64,000 bases of DNA, from the NCBI RefSeq assembly GCF_015706575.1, contig NW_024037074.1:27765334-27829333 (forward strand), written 5' to 3'. The position numbers and the translations under genes were made by a program. The notes under the pieces were generated by a model. The model did no database searches and had not been told where the DNA came from. It was given only the letters and a program-made list of their open reading frames with translations. Each line of letters starts with the position of its first letter. Position 1 is the first letter of the stretch. Below, piece by piece: positions 13,501 to 23,300 of the stretch. The stretch comes from Patiria miniata. Its lineage: Eukaryota > Echinodermata > Asteroidea > Valvatida > Asterinidae.

Positions 13501-14031
13501 CATTATTAGGGTGCCCTCATAAGATTCTGAGAGATAAAGGTACGATTAAGTTTAGACAATGAATGAATGAATGTGCAGATGCACAGTATAACCACAGCGG
13601 AATGTTAGCATTCACTTGTGGTAGCGTCTGCAAAATGATGTCCAGTGCGATCGCGACTTAAGAGAGTGTGTTTGATAAATTTTGTTCACAGCTTCAGGAT
13701 AAATTCCGGCTTGACTTGACCGACGAGGAGGCAGTCCAGTACATGCAGAACCTGATCGACGTTAGTGTGGGGGCCGTCTTTGCTGCGGTTGTCGAACAGA
13801 TCCACAAATTTGCACAGGTGACTTTAAAGGCGTTTTATTTTGATGTATGTATCGGTATCATGAGGGAAAATATGATGAGCTATTGTAGCAGACCATATTA
13901 AACTTGTTTTCCCCGCGCTCGTCAACAAATTAAATTTGGTTTTCTCGTAATCAATTTCCAATTCGTTTGCTTTATTAAAAAAGTCTGATAAAGCCAAATT
14001 TCTATTTGTTTTTCAGTATTGGAGGCGATAA
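1540..14031 (+). CDS. PIK3C3: Phosphatidylinositol 3-kinase catalytic subunit type 3 (Vps34), 5'-partial
   Basis: Class III PI3-kinase makes PI(3)P on endosomes and autophagosomes in complex with Vps15, Beclin-1 and ATG14 or UVRAG. The exons are 1540-1638, 2900-2971, 3440-3544, 4832-5110, 6337-6473, 7250-7364, 7538-7705, 8256-8372, 9248-9517, 10234-10368, 11159-11487, 12282-12372, 13692-13817 and 14017-14031. All have GT..AG borders and compatible phases. They give about 685 residues, colinear with human residues ~207-887. In order these are the C2 end ([10 protein letters not shown]), the helical PIK domain ([13 protein letters not shown]), a variable Ser/Thr/Pro linker, the kinase N-lobe ([12 protein letters not shown]), the catalytic loop [20 protein letters not shown], and a C-terminus ending YWRR (human YWRK). 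All expected catalytic residues are present, so the gene looks functional. The first ~200 residues lie outside the window. Confidence 0.97.
1666..2123. mobile_element. Foldback MITE, TACAGGGTGAG family, copy 1
   Basis: The element starts TACAGGGTCATT and ends AGTCACCCTGTA, and its two halves are inverted copies (for example AGCCCAATTCATAAGC near the left and GCTTATGAATTGAGCT near the right). Related copies lie at 23439-23924 and 55835-56224. It begins 27 bases after a PIK3C3 exon. The terminal TA could belong to a TA target duplication as in mariner-type elements; that is inference. Confidence 0.8.
3072..3333. repeat. Tandem duplication, two units of about 135 bp
   Basis: Two diverged units share CACAGTATTTATGAATGAGT, CGACCAAGCTAC and CTGACCAAAACTGGTGATTT. 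The repeat lies in a PIK3C3 intron. No coding potential is seen. Confidence 0.85.
3925..4200 (-). mobile_element. Possible 3' end of a retroelement with (TGAA)n tail
   Basis: On the minus strand an AT-rich stretch ends in AATAAACCAATATGAATAAA followed by repeated TGAA (plus-strand ATTCATTCATTCATT near 3932-3950). This resembles the microsatellite tails of some non-LTR elements. No reverse transcriptase sequence is visible, so the call is weak. Confidence 0.35.
4832..5110 (+). CDS. PIK3C3: PIK3C3 exon: start of helical (PIK accessory) domain
   Basis: This 93-codon, phase 0 exon encodes the alpha-helical scaffold with [25 protein letters not shown] and [18 protein letters not shown], very close to vertebrate Vps34. 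The acceptor is CATCAG at 4826-4831 and the donor GAG|GTATTT at 5111. It continues as [18 protein letters not shown] in the exon at 6337. Confidence 0.97.
5160..5215 (+). repeat. CTCTTTGTACC + (GACT)n repeat tail
   Basis: The block reads GCTCTTTGTACC then (TGAC)n. The same arrangement is seen at 58873-58908 (CCTCTTTGTACC then GACTGACTCACTGACTG). This looks like the tail of a dispersed SINE-like repeat. Confidence 0.5.
5436..5900. mobile_element. PIF/Harbinger-like MITE with 34 bp perfect TIRs
   Basis: The ends are perfect inverted repeats of 34 bases beginning GGCCG, nine T, AATTACTTGG, ATTACGGAAT. The three bases TAA flank both sides (5433-5435 and 5901-5903), which fits the 3-bp TWA target duplication of PIF/Harbinger transposons. 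The interior is GC-rich with CCGCGCGC words and no transposase. It sits within an AT-rich sequence whose outer ends (CTAAGCACTGTCG near 5228 and CGACGGTGCTTA near 6252) are themselves inverted, so it may be nested. Confidence 0.85.
7085..7180 (-). mobile_element. tRNA-derived SINE fragment (family 2), minus strand
   Basis: The words AGGGACTGAAAACCCAATC and ATTCGAACCTGGG match the fuller copy at 54040-54260 on the same strand and the + strand copy at 29572-29760. It lies in a PIK3C3 intron and is degraded. Confidence 0.65.
7420..7500 (-). mobile_element. tRNA-like SINE head, minus strand
   Basis: On the minus strand there is an A-box match TGGTCCAGTGG (plus 7486-7496) and a B-box match GGTTCGAATCC (plus 7442-7452). 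The ends do not pair as an acceptor stem, so I call a SINE head or tRNA pseudogene. It ends 37 bases before the PIK3C3 exon at 7538. Confidence 0.7.
7801..8204. mobile_element. MITE with ~37 bp imperfect TIRs (AAAGCCCGCCACACACC)
   Basis: The left end AAAGCCCGCCACACACCTTT and the right end (reverse complement AAAGCCCGGCACACACCTTT) continue as inverted repeats through TTTTACTGGTTCA. The interior has ACCGGATCCG-type words and no transposase. It lies in the PIK3C3 intron before the exon at 8256. Confidence 0.85.
8664..8827. mobile_element. Foldback element AATAAATATGTGCTTGG, copy 1
   Basis: The ends AATAAATATGTGCTTGGCTG and (reverse complement of the right end) AATAAATAGGTGCTTGGCTG are inverted repeats, with an internal GCCGATAATG / CATTATCGGC stem. 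Copy 2 is at 32792-32956 in an arrestin-gene intron, and homology extends upstream of both (TTTTTGAYCGAAAA). Confidence 0.8.
9248..9517 (+). CDS. PIK3C3: PIK3C3 exon: kinase N-lobe and ATP-binding lysine
   Basis: The exon has 90 codons. [14 protein letters not shown] is the phosphate-binding-loop region, and [16 protein letters not shown] contains the lysine equivalent to the ATP-contacting Lys of human [13 protein letters not shown]. It is bordered by TAG at 9245-9247 and GT at 9518. Confidence 0.97.
9945..10145 (+). mobile_element. SINE body (family 1), copy 2
   Basis: It shares TTGCTTCGTCCTTCGGATGG, AAAGCCGTAGGTCC, AAAGAACCCAGT and CACTAAGAGAAGGG with the copy at 1015-1430. The tRNA-like head is missing, so the copy is 5'-truncated. 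Confidence 0.8.
10785..10900 (+). repeat. Dispersed repeat (TATGGGAGA..GTTATATTA), copy 1
   Basis: TCGGTCCTCGAACGC, GTGTGCTTAGTCTATGGGAG and TTGTTATATTATAGGAACAA match two copies at about 47905-48020 and 48110-48255. The family is unidentified; this copy lies in a PIK3C3 intron. Confidence 0.7.
11159..11487 (+). CDS. PIK3C3: PIK3C3 exon: catalytic loop and activation segment
   Basis: The exon encodes [31 protein letters not shown], catalytic loop GDRHLDN (general base Asp and Mg-binding Asn present), the DFG motif in [19 protein letters not shown], and the activation-segment end [12 protein letters not shown]. The acceptor (TTTGGTGCAG) follows a run of A rather than pyrimidines. The exon ends in phase 2 (CGCAG|GTTGGT) and joins ACATTCC at 12282 to read [17 protein letters not shown]. 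Confidence 0.97.
11510..11700 (+). repeat. Two short tandem repeats in PIK3C3 intron
   Basis: At 11510-11566 a degenerate ~15-mer GGGTGCGATCNTAG repeats. At 11608-11690 the ~18-mer TTGGTTAGTAGGCACGCG repeats about four times. Both follow the catalytic exon. Confidence 0.8.
12060..12225. mobile_element. Two tRNA-like segments in opposite orientation
   Basis: On the minus strand (about 12060-12140) ATAGCTCAGTTGGTAGAGC is a near-perfect tRNA 5' half with A box. On the + strand (about 12150-12225) TAGAGTGCCAGAACGGTAAT followed by CAGCTTCAAACCCTG is the body and B-box side of the same kind of tRNA-like sequence. Neither forms a whole tRNA. I read these as two head-to-head SINE pieces. Confidence 0.6.
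12807..13031. mobile_element. Inverted array of CACAAGACC words
   Basis: The left arm, from GTAGTCGAGACC, carries four to five CACAAGACC-like words; the right arm carries GGTCTTGTG words and ends GGTCTCGATTAC. The arms are reverse complements around a unique centre of about 60 bp, giving a foldback element with terminal GTARTCGAGACC. Confidence 0.75.
13102..13446. mobile_element. MITE with 29 bp perfect TIRs
   Basis: The left end 13102-13130 (ATCATTACTGGACCGAGCCC, then AGTCTAATG) is exactly inverted at 13418-13446; one mismatch later the match continues through GGCTTTC. The 345 bp element has no open transposase frame. It lies in the PIK3C3 intron before the exon at 13692. Confidence 0.9.
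14017..14031 (+). CDS. PIK3C3: PIK3C3 last coding exon (YWRR stop)
   Basis: After acceptor TTTTTCAG the exon reads TAT TGG AGG CGA TAA, giving KFAQ|YWRR. This is the membrane-contacting C-terminus (YWRK in human). Only four codons remain, so open-reading-frame scans miss it. Confidence 0.93.
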   Translation, partial: YWRR

Positions 14032-14331
14032 TTCCTACAGTTGGCTGTAACTGTTTGCAGTTCTTCCTCATAATCTTTCAAGTTCTTCACGTGAGGTACA
14101 ACATGATGTTTGCAAATCTAAGCTCTTCAACATTAGTATTCGGGAAATATTCCTTTTTGTAAACACATATTCCGACGTAATTAGCTTGCACAAAACTGTA
14201 TTTATGTCTCTTGATTCTTTTCAAAAAGTTTCCCAGTTATATTGAACATTACTGAATTCTTTGGAAAATGCATTCATATTTTCAATTTTGTGTCACCGAG
14301 AACGCCTCGCAACTGCATTCAAACATCAAAC

Positions 14332-14337
14332 AATAAA
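14332..14337 (+). promoter_or_regulatory. Candidate PIK3C3 polyadenylation signal AATAAA
   Basis: This is the first AATAAA downstream of the stop codon, 300 bases after TAA. Another occurs near 14682 inside a repeat. Position supports the call; no transcript evidence is available. Confidence 0.5.
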
Positions 14338-14602
14338 AATCTTGTCGGTAGTTCTGGTCAACTGGTTCCTGCCGTGCCCTAATAATGAAAAACAAATTTA
14401 TGAAATTTAAGGAAAGCCCATTTGGATGAGAGACATGCTGACATTGTTTCCCATTGAATGAAAGTTAGCACCCTCCTGTGGCGTCACAATTTTGGTTTTC
14501 CTCGACATAATTCTGCACGAATGGAGCACAGCTGATGTTCACGTGAAGACGTCATTGGTTGAGTGAATTCAGATTAAAACTAGAAAGTACTCAGAGAGCG
14601 CA

Positions 14603-14877
14603 AACCTCTGCCAAGGCTTAACAATTCCCCACCATATTGTCAGTACAAGCAAAAGAAATACTCGCATAAATGGTGAAGCATCCTTAATAAAATCCTGGAT
14701 CCAAACCCAGATCACTTCCAAAATCTAATCGATTTGTACTTGTACCAAGGACCACCTCTAAAATATTTTTCATGAAAAACATCCGTAACTTTTCGAGTTA
14801 TCTTGTTTACAGACAAACCAACCAACCAACAAACTAACCAAAACCAAAAACAACCCCATAAACCTCCTTGGCGAAGG
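14603..14877. repeat. Dispersed repeat with inverted ends and (CCAA)n
   Basis: The left end AACCTCTGCCAAGG and the right end CCTCCTTGGCGAAGG are inverted. Between them are AATGGTGAAGCATCC and a CAAACCAACCAACC array. The layout resembles a common animal repeat ending in TTGGCGGAGGT, recalled from memory. Confidence 0.6.
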
Positions 14878-14879
14878 AA

Positions 14880-17800
14880 TTAAGTCGTGCATACTTCGCA
14901 CCATATGCACACAAACCAGTACATGAACGAAAGTGGTAATAAAAGCCCACATGTGGTAGCGCACGGAGCAAATACCTTATCTGTACCGTAAGTGCCCGCA
15001 ACTTTAGTTTTAGTACTTGTGTACATCACTGTACTTGTTCTATTATCATGTTTGTATATTACTGTATGTTAAAGCAAACAATACCAGAAATTGCGTGCAA
15101 TTTTAAATGATTGATCAAGTTTGTATTAGGGCTGTGCATAATCGAATAATGTATTATTCGATTATTGAAACTTAGTTTCATTCGAATATTTGGAACACAC
15201 ATGCCAGGCTAAACTGCATGTGTCAGTCAAATATTGCTTGTGGCAGTCAGGCGCATGCCTTTGCTAATGTTTGCAAGCATTGATCGGAATTAAATGAACC
15301 AATGATCAGGATTTGCGTGAAAATTGAGCTTAATAAATTTTAAGACCATCACGTGTGTGTCTTTAAGTGATACTTGGAATACGATTGACATCACGCGTGT
15401 TTATCTTCATCTTATAGAGACATAAGAGCTATATTAAATTACTAGAGTGCTAACTCGATGTACAAAGTAATGCCTGATGGGCGCATCAATGTTTGTACAT
15501 AAACCTATGGAGAACTAGAAATTTTGTATGTATTTTGTACGTCTATTTGCATATCTTCATTTGAAAAATGGCCGCTGTTAATGGACCGAGCCGAAGGTAT
15601 TTATTAATTCAGTTAAATGTAACATATATTGACATACCTCATATGAAAGCACTGCAGCACATTTAACAATCAAGAAGATTACATTGGACACAAAATCTGA
15701 ATAAAGAATATTATGTGCATAATATTATAGTTTATGTATTAAGGAGTTAAACCAAATGTGCATGGTTCCGTTTGAATAAGAAGAGACTGTGGAGTACAGC
15801 CTACAGATAATACACAAAGACGAACACTGAGGCCAATTTACAAACGACGGTCAAGACTGGACACAACTTAATGTTGTGACTATGAAGACTAAGTTGAAAA
15901 CTAAGAGAAGAAATGAAGATCCGCCAGCAGAGAAGATGATGAAAGGAAGCGATGCTACTTAATTTGGCAGAAGGAGTCTTTTGTCTGAGTATTTGAATCG
16001 ACCCTTTTTGTGGTTGAAAAGCAATCACTATATCTTGTAATTGTTGTGACCCTAATTGCTTCCAATCTGTTTCTACTGAGATTGGCAAAAAAAGTATTTA
16101 AATGATCTAATGAATTTGTCACACATGTATATTTTATGGAACTTTTTTTTTCCACCGTTCGTAATGTATAGCAATTAATGGGAATCATCCACAAAGCCAG
16201 CTTACCATGTAAATAACTGGATTTCTTCCGTACTGTTTATAGTGGGTGGATGATAAAATAAACCCCCAAACCAAAACCATGGCCTTCACACATATGCATT
16301 TTGCTTTTGGGTGGAGGGGAAGATTTGAAGAATCATACTTTTTCTAGAATTTGCATATAGAAACAATGTTTTGGCGGTTTGCATTACTTTAAGCTTTGGG
16401 CAGATCCACTTTGTCTTTCACGCTTTTTGAAAGAGAAGATCGAAGTTCTTTGGCAATACCAGCAATATTTTTGTTATCGCTTTAAATATTCGTATACGAA
16501 CATGTCAGCCGTTTTGAGAAACATACATATGTTTTACGCATATTAATTTCCCGAAAATAATATAAAGAAGTGATTTTAGCAATTATTCTACAGCATGACG
16601 TGAATTCAGACCCAAAATGTTCATTTCCCTTTTTAAGGGCAGACGCAGGCGCAACAGAATATAAGAGGCACATCGGACAAGCATCGGTCTCTAACAGTGC
16701 ACCTCTGCGCATGGTAAAAAGGTTAAAAACATGGTTACCCAAATCCATCTGAATACAACAGAATTCAATAAGTAACCAAGAGTGAATACTGCTTGACATT
16801 TGTACATATTACATTGCAAAACAGTCCCGCAGGTTTCTATTCCAATCGCATCATGACGAGTCTGCCAATACTAAAACAAGGAAAATGGAGGTCACTCAAA
16901 ATTGTTTGTGTGGTCTGAATTCATAACGCGACTGTAGAATACAACTTTTCTTCATATATCATCTCAATGAAGGTCAGTCATTGCAAAAATGATAAGACAT
17001 GATGCTGGGACTGTGAAACATTTCCAATTTTGTAAGGAAATACTCAGAACTTTGTGTTGACTCTTCAAAGACTTCGCTGAACTAGTGTCGGGTTGCAACA
17101 CTCTTTCCCATACTTTAGTGCTGTCGTCCTCCAAGAGTGATTATGAATGGCAAACTACCTGCCCAACGAATACAAATTATTTGAAATCATTCTTAATTAT
17201 TGAATGGTAAATTACAAAGGTAACACGGACAAGAAATTTAAAAGCCACAATTTGGACCCTAAAGCATATAATTAATCACATCTATTTGTCATTGATGCCA
17301 TCTTTCATGAAAATGAGGATTTATCAACACATATGTTTTCAAATGGGTTAACAGAAACCAGAGATCATGCATACACGGTCATAGCGAATTGATGTGTCTT
17401 TATAGGCAGTGTTTTTTTTATAAATAGGATGAAACAATTCAATATAATAATGTGGCCGGAAGCAGTGCAAACACCAGCCACCTCCGACTTGAGGGTTAAT
17501 GAACTGAAAAGGAGGAATGCTTGTTGGAAAGCTGGATAGATGGGCAGCAAAAAGTCCCGCGTCTCCAGACCAAGAGTTATGGAGCAACTTTCAGATGTAG
17601 TCAATGTTCACTAAGGTTTCTCTTACGTGCAGTATTGTATTTTTTTGATTTTATATCTTTGGACAATAATTTAAAAAGGTATTAAAAAAAAAGTTGTCCT
17701 GGTCTTGACAAAAGTTCGTAAAAAAACTGTCACCAGTGACGTGAGACCAAAAGAAATTGTACCGTATAAATAACTATAATAAGATTTTAAAAATCCATTA

Positions 17801-20239
17801 TAAACCACGTTAACGGAAAAAAATAAAGAGGAAAAAAGATAAAAGCATCACACACACCCAGAAATTTTTTTTAAAACAAAATTACCCAATGAAATGCTGA
17901 AAAAGAAAATGCAGTACATGTAGTAGTAGTATTAGTACCCACAAAGTAAACCCCGAAGCAACCCCTGTCAGCGCCGCGCCGCGCGGTACAGCCGAGCTCT
18001 GATGATAGGCCAGTCAAACTTAATTGGCATGTTGATGTTGACTAATTAACCTTCTCGCTTTCACAGTGCACTGTGACATTTAATGACATACATGTTTAAT
18101 TGCGCAAGTAGCCGCAGACTAATTGGCGAAATATACATGAGAGTGCACTTTGGGGAAATTATTATTAAAAAAAAAAAAAGACCGACGTTTTCAGGAAAAA
18201 ATCCACAGTGTTTTTTCTTTTGCGTTTTTTTTTGCGTTTTTTTTTTCAGTCGATCAGGCGCTGTATGTAACGGGCGTTGACTGAATAATGTTACGACTGC
18301 CCATACACGTACACGTGTATGTAAGCCTACGTGACTATACATCAGGTATAATTTCATTGAGTGCAACATGTTCAAAGTTGGTCGTGCCATTGCTTCTATA
18401 CAGTGTTCAGTGCACACAAAATGCATCCTGTACAAAACCAATTTATTTGTTTACAAGTACCTGCAAACAAACATATACATTCTTTTAATTTTCAGCGCCT
18501 GCTTTTCCTTTACGATAATGATTTTCTTTAAAAGCACAATGCGATCGGAAAAGGGAAACATAATGCCGAAGAAAGGTGGCCTATAAGACTGAGCACTGTG
18601 AAATCGAATGCTCTGTTTTCGTCAATCACTTTTTGATTACCAGTAATTTAAATGAAATGAGACACGATAGTTTACCTGGCTTCGTGATTGTCTTTAATGA
18701 GACGGATGGGAAACTGAAAACCCAGTGGCCATACTTATTGAAGCGTATTTCAATATGTTAAAGTTACGTACTGTTTTTGGGACATCGACTACAGACTATA
18801 TATTTAAGGCACATGGGTTTTTTTTTTGTACTATGAACCACAGGAAATAGACCCAACACAAATATGGAAGTAACAAAAAATCATAGGAAGCGTTTCAATT
18901 AGTTGCATTGAAAATCCATGTATTCCTCTCTCTGTTAAAAATCAGTCCTTATTTCTTATACAAGCCGAGTGTGCCCAATTGAAAACGTATGCCCATATGT
19001 CGCAGCAAAATCAGATACGCGCAGAGCTAGGCTAGGGGTGCCGTACTTAAGTTAAATTGGGCATACATTTTTGGGTAAGTTCGGCGACAGTGCAACTAAG
19101 GGGAAAAAGTCTCTTGACACACTTTTTAAAATTCTGAATATTGTACAAGATGCCCCAAAAGAGCAAAGTTCATTAAGGTAGGCTTCGTGTGGTCAGCAGA
19201 TCTTTTTGTCAATCAGGTTATTGATTGTTTGTTGGTTTGTTATGGGGTGTTGGGGGTGTTTGTTTGTTTGTTGGGGGTGTAGGGGTTGTTTGTTTGCTTC
19301 TTTTGTAAATGAGTTAGGTTGTGTGTTTGTTGATGTTAAGTTGGTTTTGTTTATTGGGTTGTTTGTTTGTTTGTTTTTGTTTGGTTTTGTTTGTTTGTTG
19401 TTTTGGGGTGTTTTGGGGTGTGTTTCGTTTGTTTTTGCTTGTTTGGTAGGTATTTTGTAGGTATTATCTATAGTTGCCGTTAATTGCAAACGATTGCCCA
19501 ACCCCGACATGTTAAGCGTATGCATCAGAGACGTTAATGGACACATCATGATCAATAGTACTTCAGTTAACGACATGTGATATCCTCACGTCCATGCATA
19601 CATTCATGCATCGCATTTGCATTCCTGTGGAATTTGCACATCGAGTGCAGGATTCCGATGGCTGCTCAACGACGTGAATATACGGCCTTGGGCTCATCCT
19701 TGTCTAATTACCATATGCTCATCACGTACAGAGGGCTCCATAATGGCTCCATGATAATAGTAATAACTTGACTGTATGTATAGGCCCATAGGCCTAAGTG
19801 TGTATCTCTCCACGTTGCAAACTGATGATACGTGTGTTGAGGATTGTCCGTGACCCGGTAATGCTGTGTAGTGTGATGAGGACAGATGCAGTGTGTGCGA
19901 GGGTGTGTGCATAATGCGAAGAGTACGCGTGGATTGCGACAAGCACTGTGTTAAATGGATTGGAACTAGACCTCCGCGGCGCATACATTGTGTACTGTTC
20001 AGCAACCGTACCACGCAACATGGTATCTGCTGAAAAGATGAAAATGAAAAATATATGAATAATAATAGCGTCGTGGTAACTAATCGTAACGATCTGTCTG
20101 CATCGAAAACTGCCGAAGAGCAAGAACTGACTTGAGACCATCACACCGGAGCCTGCGGAGGTAGCTGGGGGCAGTTTCGAGTGAAGGAGTTTCGGATGAA
20201 CGGTTGTGTTGTTAATGTGAGCGTTTGGGCAGCTGTGAT
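14880..20239. other. Intergenic DNA between PIK3C3 and the arrestin gene
   Basis: No exon is recognisable on either strand. It holds AT-rich sequence, a GC-rich patch at 17970-17995, a (GTTT)n-like low-complexity run at about 19200-19445, and the 5' flank of the arrestin gene. No clear TATA box precedes 20240, so the arrestin transcription start is not placed. Confidence 0.6.
19200..19445 (+). repeat. Low-complexity T/G-rich run, (GTTT)n-like
   Basis: TTGTTTGTTTG words alternate with GGGGTGTTTTGGGGTG over about 245 bp. The long open frames in it on both strands are products of the simple composition, not genes. Confidence 0.85.
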
Positions 20240-20360
20240 ATGGGGAAAATCAGCGGATTTCAGATCGTCTTTGCCGATAATGAGCGGGAAGTGTTCAATG
20301 GCGGGGACATCATTCAGGGACATGTGCGGCTGGAACTGGATGCAACCAAGCAGTTTAGAG
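20240..20360 (+). CDS. Arrestin gene exon 1 with start codon
   Basis: The start ATGGGGAAAATC (MGKISGFQIVF) matches the family N-terminus MVLGKVKSLTISF in position and pattern, with no in-frame upstream extension of family character. It leads into the ~9.5 kb first intron. Two short upstream ATGs (for example 20181) are out of frame with it. Confidence 0.9.
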
Positions 20361-23300
20361 GTATGTGGTATTTAATTTTTATCCTCTCAAGATTAAGTGA
20401 ATAGTCTGGTCATAGAGCAAGGAACAGCTCTGTGGTCTGGGTATGACCATGAAGGTAGAATGACATAAAACATTATACGGGTGTCTATTTTCAAATTTCA
20501 TACACATTAATATTGCACTAATGCTATGGCGATTCTATACTCGTGTGTCCGGGTATAAGGAGATATGTAGGCCTATAATTATCTGATTATATGCCTATAT
20601 AATTATATGCCAGCTATAGGGTATCAGATCAGATGGCAGGCTTATACTACTTGCTGGAGAAGCAGATCAGTGGCGTAGCCACGGGGGGCCTTGGGCACAT
20701 GCCCCCCCCCCCCCAAATGTTCCGTTCCCCCACGTGCCCCCACCAAAATATTGATCAGTTGTAAACTGTCGAACCCTGATAAGAAGAGCACTGTTAATAC
20801 AGCGTCATGTTTATAACAAGCAAAATTTTAGGTCCGAAGTGTTTGTATTCGTTAGTTTTACACCACTGTTAATAACAAAGTAATTTGTAAAGTCCCAAGG
20901 ACCTTGTTATAAAGGTGTTCGACTTTATTTTCAGTTAGCCAAAGGCTTAACTGTTTACAATTTCTGTTCTTATGTCAATCGATATGCGTTTGCGATATGT
21001 GCCCCCCACCATGCTATATTCTGATGTCCCCCCCAAACAAATGTCTGGTCCATTGCCCATCTATGGATGCTATAATACTAATCACTTGTCCTATAATTAT
21101 CGTCACCTATTTATGCGCAATTAGTCCGTCATGTCCGTGTTTCATTGAGTCCAATTTTCTTGTTATACACCGGTATATACAGTGTTGTGACATAGTATTA
21201 TTTGATTTCTCGGATTTTATTAAAGGAATAATCTGAATGTTAATTTGTAAAGGGAGTAAACATGAATCTTAGACACAACTCAATGAAAATGTTATACATT
21301 TACCATAGGAATATTCTTGAAAGTGTGGCAATTTCCTATAGTTCAATTTCTTTAAATACAATATACCAAGAACGGAATTGATCTTGTTTTTTACAGAAAT
21401 AATAATGTAGACAAACAAGACTGGCAAATTGAAGGGGCTTGATAAGGCACCCCACCCCACCACACCCTAAATTTAATCTAGGTCACAGGATGTTATGACA
21501 GGAAGCTTTTCGCCGTGTTATGCACGGGGACATCACAATGTTTGGACTTCGTCCGTAACAGTCTAACAGAGCTATGATATTCGTCTATAGTCAACACCGT
21601 CTAAATTCTAAAGAAAAAAACCGATTAATAGTTGTCATAGACCAACCAGCACAATGTACAAGAGATTCAGAAATGACCTTTCGTGATGCGTTTGTAAATA
21701 TATTTTGAAAAGCTTCCGTCCATCTGAAGCCCTCTTCTTCTTCTTTTTAAATTAAAACAAACTGGAGGCCCTGGCTCCTGGGTTGACGTGCAACTGACCC
21801 CGAGGCCCTTGTGGGTCTTCACGGCGCGTTTCACGGTCAATTTACAACAAAAATAATACTCATGTCGCGCTGTTTTCGCAGACCTTGATTAGGTGCCAGC
21901 GATTGATATGAAGATTGATGACCAGCAAAATTTTCACGTGTGTTTTCAAGTTAAGATCTTCACATTAATAAAGAGACTAATATTTTATTTGCAGTAGGCC
22001 TATATTATGTATAGAACTACAAATGAAGATAATTAATACATCCATGGAGGGGTAAACCGTGATATTGAAAGCCCTTCGTAGCTCCTGATTAATTAGCCCC
22101 TAATTCCAGACTTGGCTTGATCATTGATTGATGTTTGTCTCTTCGTTTTAGTTGTCGACCTTTATTCCGAAAGATATTTTTGACTGCAACACGTCATCTA
22201 ACGAAAACACGTTCAGTCACGGAATAATACTACTTGTACACATATTGAATTTAGGAAATTCACTGCCGGAAATAATTCAGTCGGATCTGTTTTGCGTAAG
22301 AGGTTCAAAAGCAACCACACTTTACGAGCCTTTTTGAGAGGGTTTCACGTGACCCTCTGGAAACGGGTTGCAGACGCTCAATCTGCAAAAAGGTTCCTTT
22401 TTTCCGTTTAGATCATACATTCAACTTGACATTCGTAAGGAGAGAAAAATAATTCGAATTTGTGTTAAAACAATGTATGGCGAGAGCAAATTTAGGCTAC
22501 CATAACGGTTTTAATGTCCGCCCTAAGCTTGTCTAATTTATTTGATCCGTCCTTGTCATATTTCCGAATTCTTTTGTTTTTAATTGTCAGCAACTAAATA
22601 CCTTCTTAATATCCAAAGCCTTCACGGGTCACAGACGTCCAAGGCCTACAATCCCCCCTTCCCCAAGATTACGAGAGAGTTATATGAGCCTAGGAGCATC
22701 AACGCTCTTAAATATGCAATGCACGAAGATAAAGCGGCGGAGTATTCGCTTTAGCAAGTCGATATACACTATATAATTTAACGACAAGTTAGCTGCGACT
22801 TTGGATGCTCCAGTGACCGTGCCGACACGGTCGCCATAATAATAATACAAAAAAAAACCGCGGGAAAAGGTCGTGACATATTGACTGCAGACCTCTTTAC
22901 ACCTGACTTGGAAATCATGACCAAGTTGGGTTGGTCGATGCGTCACATTGACTGCATTCGCGATGCAGCAATACCGTGAATGGTGTAGCTGAAAGGATTT
23001 CAGATGACAACTTCCCTGATTGCAACATTTCTCTCTTTATTTGGAAAGTCATGTACATGTATTTAGAAATTATCCGTCGAATTAATCGTTGCCATCTCAA
23101 TCGTTCTTTTATGAAACGCATGCCCTGTCATTGTCATATGAAATTTTGACTCATAAAATATGGTCTCTTTCACCTTATATATGAATTCTAACCAACCGTC
23201 ACACATGACATGTCTATGTCTTCATTATCTTAACTTAGACATGCGCAATACAACCAAAGATTTCGTATTCCATATGCCCAAATTTCACAGTGCACCGTCA

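Noticed and set aside
18300..18345. CACGTG..TACGTG pair upstream of the arrestin gene as a carbohydrate response element
   Set aside because: The spacing is ten bases instead of the five expected, the second box is imperfect, and it lies almost 2 kb upstream.
19193..19576. 127-codon minus frame rich in Asn, Lys, Thr and Gln
   Set aside because: It is a translation of the (GTTT)n-like low-complexity run.
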